Source: Termitomyces sp. T153 (taxonomy: Eukaryota; Basidiomycota; Agaricomycetes; Agaricales; Lyophyllaceae). From it: a stretch of 64,000 nt of DNA. The translations under genes and the position numbers were made by a program. The stretch covers positions 718,471 through 782,470 of the forward strand of contig JACKQL020000026.1 of NCBI GenBank assembly GCA_018296165.2, given 5' to 3'. The notes beneath the pieces are model-generated. The model saw nothing but the letters and a program-made list of their open reading frames with translations, was not told the origin of the DNA and made no database searches. Position 1 is the first letter of the stretch. Every line of letters begins with the position of its first letter. Shown in pieces: positions 34,319 through 44,500 of the stretch.

Positions 34319-35871
34319 TGTGGTCCCTGTTTGACGGACATATTCCGGCGTAGGGGCGGGATTTGGAGTGGGTGGTGATTTATGTTGCGGAGTTGGGGCT
34401 ACCAGGGCATTGTTGTTGGGCTGGTGCCATGAGTCCCCTCGATCAAATGTCGTAGTCGGAGCAGAGGCCCTGGAGTCGTGTTGCCAGGGTCTGGAGCTGT
34501 GTTGAGGGGTTCGGAGGGGGTCAGAGGGGTGGGTCGGGCAGTTTTGGGCTGGCGTGGGGTTGTTTGGGTCGTTGAGCTAGGTGGGGGAGGTCCTTTAAGG
34601 ATATCGGAGCATGTGCCCTTTGGGTCGTCAGGTCGCTTGAACGGCTGATTGATGTTTTCTGGGTGATGGTGGGGCTTCTCTCTCCCTTATATGAACATGT
34701 CAGCATGTTTAGGGTACTTCGGGGAACTACTTTGTGTAGGGTCCTTTTTCCTATAGTTAGTTTGGGGTGGCTCCTATGCTGGGGGTTCCTTCATGGGAGG
34801 TGGCGGAGTCTGGAGTTTAGGTTCGGGAGTGGCATGCGGGGAGGGTCGGCGTCAAGGGTCCTCAATGTCAGGGGTTCCGGATTGTGTGGGAGAAGGTGTT
34901 GAAATAGCGGTGCAGTCCGGAGTTGTCCCTTGTCGAGAGTGGGGTGCCGGGGTTCTCCTCGTTAACTTTGGGGCTGTGCTTCAGGTGGCAGGGTGGAGGG
35001 TGCATAGCCATTCTTTTCCTGACTGTCTAGAAGCTCAGGGATGTCTTGGTCTTGTTCCAGAGTTGTCGGGGTTGGGTCAGAGGTGTCGGGGCCCCTTTAT
35101 TTGTTGGGCAGAGGTGATGGCCAAGTCGACCAAGGTCCGGAAGCAGGTTCTGGGGTTGGAGCATAGCCTAGGTCTGGGGTTCTTGCTCTGTTGTTGGGGT
35201 TGTTGGGTCGAGCTTGATTTTGGTGGTTTTCGGGCTAGTTGTCGGAGGGCGTAGTTCCTTGGGGGTGGTCGGGGTGGGGGTCGGGGGGTCGATAGTAGGG
35301 TTTGGTGATGTTGTTGGTGATTAGTCGCATTCATTGGTCTGCGGGGTTGCTAGTGGGTCAGTGGATCCATGGGTGGGCTTCGGGGAAGCGCATTCTCAGT
35401 GGTCTCATCATGGCTGGCGATCCTTTGTGCAATGGGTGACTATTTCGCAGCAGGTTGGCGTTATTGTTTGTCAGAGGGTTGGCGCAGTGCCGGAGACATT
35501 GTTGCTCATTTGGTCGGATGGTCGCCAGGTTTTAGGATGCTGTTCTTTGAGTGATGTTGGGGTCAACTTTGTGCGAGGGAACAGATTTGGCGGAGAGGGT
35601 AAGGATGGGGTGGGAGATGATTTGACAGTCTGCGTGAGGGGTTCGAGGTTGGGTGTGGGTTGGGGAGGGTGTCCATGGGGGGAGCCATTGTATGGATGTA
35701 ACCAGAGCAGAGGGGACGTTTGGTGTTGGATCCGCGACTCAATGTGCCTCGGCAAATTGGGCAGGGCCATATAGATCATAAGGGTTTCCAGGCACGGGTA
35801 GACCATAGACATTGGAGTTATTTGATTGTGGGTGCGGAGATAATGCAGGCATCACGGATGGGGTAAGGTAG

Positions 35872-35884
35872 AGTCTTGATATTA
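35872..35884 (-). other. Self-primer binding site of element B
   Basis: Minus strand TAATATCAAGACT directly abutting the 5' LTR. It pairs over 12 bases with AGTCTTGATATT in the 3' LTR; the 5' LTR copy (36,583-36,594) has one transition. Confidence 0.8.
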
Positions 35885-37090
35885 TGTGAGGTTCCGCTGA
35901 CCCCAGGGGCTCAGCTGCACTGGGCGAGTCCTTACTAGGCAGGCGTGATCCCCTTGCACTGGCAGCCGGACACTCAAAAGCATTCTGGGCACTGAGGGCT
36001 TGTGCGGGTAGTCAGTGGGAGGTGATCCGGACAGGTCCAGGGAGGTCCAGAGAAGTCAGATTGCGAGGAAGCGGGATGGGCTTGGCAGGGTTCAGGCAGA
36101 AGACCATATGGGAGATTTGCGGATGTGAAGGGGTAGGAGGCTACACAATCAATGGGAGCGGAGCCAGGGTTTGATGGAAGATCAATTGGAGTTGATGGAG
36201 TCAGGAACCGAGCAAAGAGTGGGGTTCAGATCTGGTGAAAGAGTGCCGGGGTTCGTAATCATAATTGCGAAGTTCATGAGGTCATTAAGGTTGAGGAAGA
36301 CTTGGGCACAACAGCCGGATGGAGTCACCAAGACAGCGTCGGACAAAATGAAATGGAGTTGATATGGAACAAGAGTAGATTCGAGTGGAGATATGAAACA
36401 ATGACAAGAATGATAACAAAATGGAGACAAGACAAGACTGGGAGACTGAGATAAAACCGGGAGACTGAGATAAGACCGGGAGACTGAGATAAGACCGGGA
36501 GACTGAGATAAGGAAAACAAAACACGGAACACAAAACACAAAACACAAGAAGGAAACAATCAGACCATAGGTAACGTTAAGCAATATCAAGATTAGAGTA
36601 CGAAGAGCTACTCGACGTCTTATATACTGACTACCAGAGAACTTCAGAGTACATTGGCTGCGGCAGCAGGGCTTAGCAGAGCTTGATGGAGTGGGCGGGT
36701 GTCGGTTGCAATCAAGGGTTGGGCTGCACTGATACATTGATGGGATCATTTGGGAATGCGGATCGCCCCGAGGTTGTCGTGATACTCCGGAATGGGTCAG
36801 AGGAACCAGGGTGTTGAGTTGATGATGGGTGGCAAAGATTGGGAACAGCAGGGGTGGTTCTCAGGGTTCGGGAGATCCAGGGTAAGTGTCAGTGGCTGCA
36901 GAGAAGGCGTTGAAGTTGGCCAGGGGGCTGTCAGAGTTAGCTGGGGAGGCGTCGGAGTTAGCCAAGGTTGCGTCAGGGCTAACCGAAATAGGTGTGGGGC
37001 ATGGGCGGAAGTTTGGTGGAGTGTTGGGGGTTTTGGGGAATCGGGAGGTTGCTTGATGATGTGCGGGGATCCAGGGGACGGGTCATGACA
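35885..37090 (-). repeat. 5' LTR of element B (1,206 bp)
   Basis: TGTGAGGTTCCG...GGTCATGACA on the + strand. It is 57 bp longer than its partner, exactly three extra 19-bp repeat units. TATA box at 36,621-36,626 (minus strand), about 30 nt upstream of the self-primer. Confidence 0.93.
36438..36514. repeat. 19-bp minisatellite, four units
   Basis: GGGAGACTGAGATAAGACC and close variants occur four times in a row. The partner LTR (near 30,500) has one unit, the solo LTR at 13,172-13,230 three, and the solo LTR near 25,370 two. Confidence 0.92.
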
Positions 37091-37774
37091 GGTGTAGTGG
37101 TTCTGTCTGAAATGCCTTTTTCTCATAGCTTCCACACATACTGCTTTCCATCTGATCCAATCCTGTTAATCTTTGTCTCATCTGTCCACAATACTCTTTT
37201 CCAGTCCTCCACAGTCTAGTTCTGATGCTCTTGAGCCCATTTAAGTTGTAGTTGCCAATCTCTAGCTTTGAGCATGGGAACTTTTCTCTTTGTAGTAGAC
37301 TATTACCCCTCTTCCTTCAGCACATTCCAGACAGTCTGAGGAGAGACAGGGTTGGAAATGATGTTCTTGATAAAATTGGTGGCCTGAACAGCTGTATCAA
37401 GTCCCCTAGTTGAGATTTGTTGAACAATAGCCTGTTTATCATGTGGAGTAAGCTTAGCTGGATGGCCTCCAGGATGGTTTTCCTTGTCCACCTCCAACTC
37501 TCTACCAATCCTCCCAATAGTAGACTTTCCTAGACCAGTTTTAGCTTCAATATGATGCAGAGAATACCCTTGAGCAAGGAGAGAAGCAACAATAGAGCAT
37601 TGTGCAGGAGAAGTAGCTTTCATGATGGTGGTTGAAGGTCATGATGTGGTTCAACCAACTTGAACCACTCCCAAATATAACCAAACATGGTCACATGACT
37701 CTGTTGATATTCTCACATGTAACCTACTCTTTATTTCTGACTAAAATAGGGATAAACCTGCAAAGTTGAAGATG

Positions 37775-37986
37775 CTCAAAAAACTGTCTCAATGAGTGAA
37801 TATTGTAAAATGGCCATTACTCCATCAGTTTTATGAATTACATAAACTAAGATGCAATTTGTAGCTATGATGCCATAGTATTTTACATGATTTATTACAT
37901 GATTTAACCAGAATTTTAATCATTTCCAATGCTTCATGCCAATGTCATCTTTCAAAAAATATAAAACATTGGAACAGTTTTTTGAG
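37775..37986. repeat. Short unit with Tc1-like inverted ends (MITE-like)
   Basis: Arms CTCAAAAAACTGTCTCAATG (37,775-37,794) and CATTGGAACAGTTTTTTGAG (37,967-37,986) pair at 18 of 20 bases around about 170 AT-rich bases. The outer arm continues GCCACTGTA, the classic outer end of Tc1 elements, so this may be the real right terminus of the Tc1 element with a long terminal repeat rather than a separate MITE. Confidence 0.55.
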
Positions 37987-37992
37987 CCACTG

Positions 37993-38051
37993 TATATCAG
38001 GCTTATCCTGCAATGACAGGGGATGTAATATCATCCTGCCAGCATCAAGTG
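37993..38051 (-). repeat. 59-bp inverted-repeat arm, right
   Basis: Partner of 21,021-21,079 (54 of 59 bases match). Directly abuts the Tc1-like end at 37,991-37,996. Confidence 0.7.
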
Positions 38052-38851
38052 ACCAAATTAGGAAATTTTTGTTCATGATAAGAACTTCTCACAATAAGAA
38101 ACTAATTAGTGATACTTCTTAGAATGATTTAATCCTCATTGTCCTGCAGTTTTTACAAGATTCAGAGCTGCCATAGAACCAGGGGTTTTGTATGGTTCAA
38201 GAAAGGACATGATGAGTACAGTGAGCCACCATATCCAGGACACAGATGCACCAGTTTTTGGAGGTAAAAATTTGAAGTCATGGGCTCAACTGTTTACAGA
38301 TTTGAAGGGGCCTGAAGCATCATCAATATCTCGAATGTGCAGGCCATCAAGGCAGCTTTGGGGGACTCGAGGAAAGCATAAGGATAGTAAAATTGCAATA
38401 AAAGTTGATCAGTTGATGATGCCATGGCCATGTGGCGCGGAGATTTCAGATCGAAACTACTGTTATCAAGTGATAGATGTATCTATTGGTATTCTGTGCC
38501 TCTAGAAAGCTTGTACAATGCCTACAACTTGACAAAAATCAACTTGTTTGAGGACCCTTGGATTGTTCCAGTGCCGTCACTGTCACAGCCTTCAGACCAA
38601 GCGCTTAGTGTTGTACTTTTCCTCATGCCTACAATGGACCACTACACTGACCCAAAGACGTCTACTACCAAATCCAGAGACACCCTTCTAGCGTTTCATG
38701 TTTGTTATGTTCACTGTCCTTGCTTTTTTATCTACTAGTACGGTCATACTATGTATTCAGTATGGACCTCCTCAGCTAGTCTCCCCCCAGTGGAAAAGGT
38801 CGAAATTTAGATGAGAGACGCTGGTGGTGCCTCACTAATCTTGATGTACAG
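38052..38851. other. Unassigned stretch between repeats and host genes
   Basis: Two overlapping ORFs of about 105 codons (38,188-38,505 and 38,424-38,738, +) are in different frames and match no family I know. CpG content rises from about 38,340, marking the edge of the decayed repeat zone. A hydrophobic start (MFTVLAFLSTSTV, at about 38,706) could be a signal peptide of the SOD relic that follows, but the splice donor needed is weak. Confidence 0.4.
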
Positions 38852-39503
38852 GCAGTCGCTATTCTTTCAGGGTCTAGTGTCATAGGAACCGTAACATTCT
38901 ATCAGCCCAAGGGTCACGGCCCCGTCGCTGTGCATGGCGACATACAATACATGGATCCCAACGCGTACGGGGATTTCATGTTGAGTGCGCATTTCGGCTC
39001 CTTGGATATTGCGCTTCTCATTTGCACGAATCGATAGCCAATCTGGCGACCTTACACACGGTTGTCTCTCTGCTGGACCTCTTTGAACCCGTTCCAAAAG
39101 GATCATGGGTGCATTTTCGGATAAGAACAGACATGTTGGAGAAGTGGGAGACATTCACTCAGACGCTTCTGGTTCCGCGGTCTTTTCATTCACAGATATT
39201 CAACTATCTCTGAACGGAGCTCTGATTGTCATTGGGTGAGTTTCGCTTCCCCTCTCTTACGTCTGGACCGTAAGACTCACCGCAACGACATTATTTTCAC
39301 AATCCAGACGAGCGACCGCAGTTCATGCTGTACGCCTGACAAGATTCGTTGGTATTTTTCTCAATTATTGACGTTACCGCCGGCGTAGGGGACTGATGAC
39401 TTAGTTAAGGGCCATGACGAGGAGTCGATCAAGATTGGAAATGCAGGGGGGACGCGCCGCTTGTGGTGTTATCGGTTGTCAGTGCTTCATTATGCTCCAC
39501 TGA
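38852..39503 (+). pseudogene. Cu/Zn superoxide dismutase relic
   Basis: SOD1-type enzymes convert superoxide to hydrogen peroxide and oxygen. Exons by eye: 38,852-38,984 (AVAILSG, then HGPVAVHGDIQYMDPNAYG and FHV), 39,038-39,235 (SGDLTHGCLSAGP, NPFQKDHG, DKNRHVGEVGDIHSDASG, FTDIQLSLNGALIVIG), 39,308-39,329 (RATAVHA) and 39,389-39,503 (GTDDLVKGHDEESIKIGNAGG, then RAACGVIG). The three introns have GT-AG ends and 53-73 nt. Damage: the copper-ligand His after FHV is replaced, a 1-nt loss removes the GPHFNP ligand, a compensating extra G follows KDHG, and an extra G in the G-run at about 39,446 shifts the last motif. No certain start exon. Damage appears recent because CpG and splice sites are intact. 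Confidence 0.8.
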
Positions 39504-39840
39504 CGGAGAAAGCCTGCAGTGACTTCCTTACCATGTTTATGATGGATTCCTCGGGGTGCAGATCCATTCCTGAATCTTTCTAAAGTATGTCTGAAATTCA
39601 AAGCCATATCGAAAGTACGCTCTGTGCCCAGAAATGTAGTGTGGTGGCTCTTCGCCCTTTCTATAGTAGACACTGCAGTACATGGCTTAGCCGTGCATGT
39701 GTAATCATAACATTGACAAATCATGGTCAGTTAGACCAGCACAGCTGCAGCAACCCTCAACCATGACCATTGTTATTGTTGTAATTGGAACCAATCACAA
39801 GCACTATCGTGAGAACATACTCGTGAACCAACAGAAGGCA

Positions 39841-41162
39841 CTATGTTGTGAGGAAGCTCACTTGATAGTAGTATGGAGGCGCAACAGCAGCACAAGTGTA
39901 CGGGGTCGCGCAAGCAGTAGGGCCAGTATAACCAGTTCCTGTCATCGTTATTAATAGGTGACAGGCGGATGCTCAGAAGTGATTGATCCATACCACCACA
40001 TTGACCGTAATGAGTGGCAATGGCAGTCAGTGCCGTTGTAGTAGTGGAAGCTGTTATGGTAGGCGTGACCGCAGTGCTCGTGGAAGATCCAGTTGTGGCG
40101 GTTGATTGTGAGGATGAAATAGTAGTGGGTGGTATGGCAGAGCCACTACCAATGGCAGTGGTAATAGGACCAGATTCGATGTAGACTCCAGAGAAGTACC
40201 AATCCTCAACGTCGTTAGCAGTGACAAGACGTAAGACTCCAAGATGCCAATCGGCAGAGTTTGTGGAGGTCGATGCTGCGACATTCGCCACCACCTTGGT
40301 GAGGGGAGAAGAGCCTGCCGAAGCCCAAAGACCAACGGTCCCGGCAGAGAACTATAAGAACTGCAGTCAGCAGATGTCGAAAGATGCTTGCGCTACGAAC
40401 GTCGATGTCATAGGCAAAGTTAAACCAGGTGTCAACAGTGAAGGGGGTACTCCATTTCTCAACACCGGTCACCATCCAAACAAGGTTGGTCGGGTTTGAA
40501 CCCACGCCGTACTTGAGCTATAGGCATAGAAGTCGTCAGTACTGCCTCTGGCGGCGTCCTACCAGGTAACTTACTCACCTCCGTAAAGTGACTTTCAAAA
40601 AAACAGATCTGATGCTCATACGCGGACTATCAAATGATCCATGTTAGCTAGACACTTTGATACCACGAATGGATGAAATACGTTAGGAGGATTCGTAGCT
40701 GACCGCTTCAAGGAGAAGTGATAGAAGAGATTGCCAGTTCCCAGGTTGGCAGTAGTTTGAGGAATCAACTCAGAACGCTCCATTGTCTGACCGTTCCAAT
40801 TGGAGGTCGAGTCGATAGTCAACTTAAGGCCATGCGACTCTGCCGTGTCAACGGGATTTTTGTAGGAAGGATCCAATGCCAGATAGTGAGAAGTAGCTTG
40901 GCTTCCATGGATGTACTAGGAAACTTCTAGACTCTTCACGCCGTAGAAAAAAAATACTTGCCCATTGATACTCGCCAACCTGGTTAGACCATGACCCTGC
41001 AAAAAAAAATGAGTGTCATGAGGTCTAAACGAATAGGGATTCAGTACATTTGTCAAAATCGGCGACTGTGGCATAGTAATCGAAATCGCCAGACCAGAGG
41101 GTCGTACCCGCCCAAGCAGTGAGAACAAAAACAGAAAGCGAGGCCCATGTGAGAACAGCCAT
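39841..41162 (-). CDS. GH131 beta-glucanase with C-terminal CBM1
   Basis: Secreted glucan hydrolase (family GH131 acts on beta-1,3/1,4/1,6-glucans). Start at 41,162: signal peptide MAVLTWASLSVFVLTAWA, mature start GTTLWSGDFDYYATVADFDK. Spliced exons give WSWSNQVGEYQW, YIHGSQATSHYLALDPSYKN, NGQTMERSELIPQTTANLG, EHQICFFESHFTE, LKYGVGSNPTNLVWMV, DTWFNFAYDID, FSAGTVGLWASAGS and EDWYFSGVYIESGPI. A Ser/Thr-rich linker of about 45 residues precedes a cellulose-binding CBM1 (HYGQCGG, then TGYTGPTACATPYTCAA), with stop TAG at 39,841. About seven exons. Intron 2 (40,916-40,961) has a GC donor. No break seen. Expected role: plant or fungal cell-wall glucan breakdown. Confidence 0.92.
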
Positions 41163-41523
41163 ATTTAGCGAGTACAGTGTTGAAGGAGTGAGCTTCCCAT
41201 CAAGGCTTTTATATAGTAATCAAACGCAACCCCCACATGACAGATGTCGGTCAACTCTCGCTCCATATGTGCCGCAGAAGCGTTGCAGCAGGAAAATTAT
41301 CGGGACCGGGAAAACAACAAGAAAATCTGGAAGACTCAGTCGTCATAGACTCACAGTCAATCAATCGCTATTGTGTTTAGGGGATCACGCGCATGCAGCG
41401 CAAGTTATGCAGTAAATATATGCATCAAAGCTAGAATGGATGGTAATTGTCAAACAATTGATCCGAGATATCAAAACGCCAAGAGGATGAGAGAATATAT
41501 CCGCATACCGCTCGGATGACTGG
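41163..41523. promoter_or_regulatory. Upstream region of the GH131 gene and 3' flank of the CSC1-type gene
   Basis: 361 bp. TATATAG at about 41,210 lies about 45-50 bp upstream of the GH131 start codon on the minus strand and is a likely core promoter. Nothing else recognised. Confidence 0.5.
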
Positions 41524-44500
41524 TCACTCTCGCCTGCTGAACATCCATGCCGTCAACCAGGACTTGCCAGATGTGGCTCTCTGAGTCTGTTCTTCTTCAT
41601 CTTCGATCTGATTGACTAACGCTGCCCTCTCCTCCGCCAGAACCTCGCTGAAAATCGCTTGGCGAGCGGTAATGCTGTTTGGAGGACCATGCGATACATT
41701 TGACAAGTGTGATGTTGATTCATTCGTGCGCGCCGAGAGAGCTTCACCAGATATTTGTGGCAAAGAACCTTGTGCGGTAATATGGGACTGAGATTGGAGG
41801 TACGAGGGAAAATGCGCAAGAATAGACAAAGATCTTCCACGTCCCGAGTCCCCGATATCACCCTGAAGTGAGTCCCCTCTGTTAACTGGGGGTCTCCTCA
41901 CAGTTCCTGCTTCGATACTTGCTAGGGTCGCTCCGCTTGATTTACGGCGATGTGTCGAGGCTTTCTGTCGCAGTGTCCGTTCCAAATCTCCGTCTTTGGA
42001 CCCTACACGTTGGGCGATTGTTGGTGGCAATTCAATATTTTCAGTGCCATCGATGGGCTGCAACGACCCTATACTCGACTTATTTAGACCAGTACTGGGT
42101 TCCTCATAAGTCGGTACAGGAGAAGCAGTCTCTCTGAGGCCCAGCCACGACCCGAGTTGGCCAACTATAACATCCACACAAAGCGAGACTCTAAGATCGA
42201 CGGTATCATCGAGGTCCAGGGTTCCAAAGGGATCTCGCGGTAGCCATAGGACATTGTCGAAAGTTCTCGTGTAAAAAGGATTGTCATAGGGCAAGTCCTC
42301 GGTTGTCTCATCATCCCAAGAAATAGGCGGAGCATGTTTGACCGCAAGCTCAGAAACGTCCGTAAATGACTGGTATGTATCCTGTTCTCGCAAAGATTTG
42401 CTGATTGATGGTCTCATAGATGTCTGAGATGCGCGAGGAGTGACTCGCTTGTCTTGTGGCGTAGATTTGAGAGAAAATTCTGCATTTTGTGGGCGGAAAG
42501 GGTTGAGGTGTCTATACTGTGGTCGATGTGGTCGAACTGTGGCATACGAAAGGTTAATCCATCTTGGTAGTCGCCAGGTCAGGATCGAGAGTCGTTGAGG
42601 TTGTGAGGTTGGCGTCATCGAGGTCGAGCCGTCCAAATCATGTTGATCCTCTTGAGAGTTATCTTGGGTATCTCTGGTTTTATCACCCTCCACATTGCAG
42701 ACTAGATTGGCTTCGTCGATATCATCCTTTTCAAACTGTGCGCGGCACATCCGAGTCATCCTGAAAAGTGCGATGAAAAGGCTACGTGGCTGATACTGTA
42801 TCTTTACTTACACGAGCTTTACCACAGCTGTGAAGAGGATTAAGAAGGCGGCGAGACCAACATTAGCACTTTTCTTCAACACGACCATGTATGTAAGGAA
42901 AATTGCCTGATGGATGAGAGTTAGACATATGCACGAGGAATCGTGCAGATTAGTATTTGCCTGTGCCAGGAGCAAACCTGTGCTGTGATTATCAATGCTG
43001 AAATCTCAATCAAGATACGAAAATCCACTGACCATCAAGGGAGTAGCGGACAATCCGTATGAGGATTACCTTGCCATTGTTCTCATAGTTCTTAGCGTAG
43101 ACATGTATTAACTGCACCAAAGATTAGGGAGTATATATAGACATGCTGCGAAGTAAACTTGCTTGGTTTTTTATGACCCCTAGCAAGCATCGTCACATAA
43201 ATCAAGTGTCATGAGTAGTCAGGCATACCTGATTCAACAAAGAAATACAAGGCGCCGAAAGGAATGACAAAAGGGTTCAAAATAGAGAAAAGAAATATCA
43301 CATGAGTGACAAGCAAATGACTTGGAAGCCAGTCTTGCAAGAAATTTGAAATTCCGCATAATTGAACCAAAAGATATCGGCTTACAATAAAAATTGAATG
43401 TCCGAGGTCGTATGCCAATAGCACGTCGGCGTCTGGTATACGAGTCAGAGCAGTAATCAACTGAGAGTGGAAGATGTGAAAACTGACGGTGTCATTTGCC
43501 TTGACGTAGTGGAATACAAGATAAGCGGTAGCTACGCGTCTCATGAATTTCATAGTCGAAAGATATTGATAAAAACGCACGCCAACTACGGTAAATACAT
43601 CAGGTACGAAGCTAGGATGACTGTGAAGTACTTACATAACGCAAGCTCAAAGCCTCCATGCGTGGCAGTAGTAAAAATAACTGGTCAAGATTGAGTTAGG
43701 GCCGTCCTCGTGAGTAACCAAGACTACACACGCCAACCGACATAAAACGGACCGGCCGTAGGGAAACTGTCTGCAACGACTTGAATGATGTCAGGGGGTG
43801 GAGCTGATGGATTGAAGGATTGTAAGATTGATTGCAGAGCAGCGGTTCCGACACAAAAGAAGACAAGAACGTTCACAATCAAGAATTTGTAGTATCGGGT
43901 CAGTATGATGTCGTGCATTGCCGATAGAGTTGTGAAAGTATGGGCCTTTTTGGCAATCAAAAGTAATATAAGAGGTATCAGGAGCGCAAGAAGAGCCACC
44001 AGTAAGGTAGGTAAAAAAGATTGGATCAGTTCTTCCTCCCAGGCGTGCCGATCAAGATATTTTTTCTAGTTTTAATAACATTTTATGAGTATGAACATTC
44101 ATCTGGCCTGGCTGGTAAGTAGGAAACATACCAAACTTGGCCAGAAAAGACTGATATTCTGGATAGAAACCAAACCAACCAACAAGGAAACAGGGAAGAG
44201 CCAAAACAGAGTGAAACCCCTGTCGTTATGGCAATTAGTTCCTTTAAGATGCTCTTGGGGTAGATGACCGACCAGACACCAAGGTTGACAACCCAGTCTT
44301 TCACAAACTTCCGAGACAGTTATAAGCGTCTTCACAATCTATGAGGCGGCGTCCTACCTCAACATCAAAAGGAGATTTCATTACACGCATCCAATCGAGG
44401 TCTTGGTACATAGGAGCCATAGTAACCATACATACCAAAGGGTTGTTGGGATGAACTGCCAGATACTTACAAGCCCGTTGAGCGTCAGCAGGATCAGAAA

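Larger units (their letters stand above)
29943..37090 (-). mobile_element. Long-LTR, apparently non-autonomous retrotransposon, copy B (7,148 bp)
   Basis: Bounded by the 5-bp duplication GGTGT (29,938-29,942 and 37,091-37,095). Orientation is minus: the polypurine tract (rc GAAGGGGGGGTGA) touches the left LTR at 31,092 and the primer binding site touches the right LTR at 35,884. The interior of 4.79 kb is homologous to that of copy A, G-rich on the + strand, with no recognisable pol. It carries the best preserved antisense ORF. CpG is frequent, so it is fairly young. Confidence 0.88.
29437..37623 (-). pseudogene. Tc1-like transposase (DDE), disrupted
   Basis: Starts MKATSPAQCSIVASLL at 37,623 with a helix-turn-helix N-terminus (GYSLHHIEAKTGLGKSTIGRI). 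The first catalytic Asp lies in the WTDETKI-like segment near 37,180. The gene is then cut at 37,095/29,938 by the LTR element. It resumes with TPTVKHGGANNLMVWGCMSWNGVG, then DNDLQ, degraded from the DN(D)PKH motif holding the second Asp. The third catalytic residue is in SSDLNPLEHLWEYLK (Glu). It runs into the left inverted end. Apart from the insertion it has at least one frameshift near 29,750. Confidence 0.85.
29431..37789 (-). mobile_element. Tc1/mariner-type element split by long-LTR element B
   Basis: Perfect 20-bp inverted ends: AGACAGTTTTTTGAGCATCT at 29,431-29,450 and its reverse complement at 37,770-37,789. Without the LTR element (29,943-37,090 plus one GGTGT) it would be about 1.2 kb, the usual Tc1 size. 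The expected TA duplication is not seen at either border; the left border is flush with an old LTR end. More copies of the end sequence lie just to the right (37,967-37,986). Confidence 0.8.

Noticed and set aside
36438..36514. Regular repeats as a CRISPR-like array
   Set aside because: The units are head to tail with no spacers, and the DNA is eukaryotic. It is a minisatellite in an LTR.
21021..38051. A single CACTA-type transposon spanning the 59-bp arms
   Set aside because: The end reads CACTTG or CACCTG rather than CACTA/CACTG, the three bases outside do not match, and no transposase of that class is seen.
38188..38738. Two overlapping + strand ORFs as a host gene
   Set aside because: Different frames, no recognisable domain, no clear splice signals, and mostly CpG-poor sequence next to repeats.
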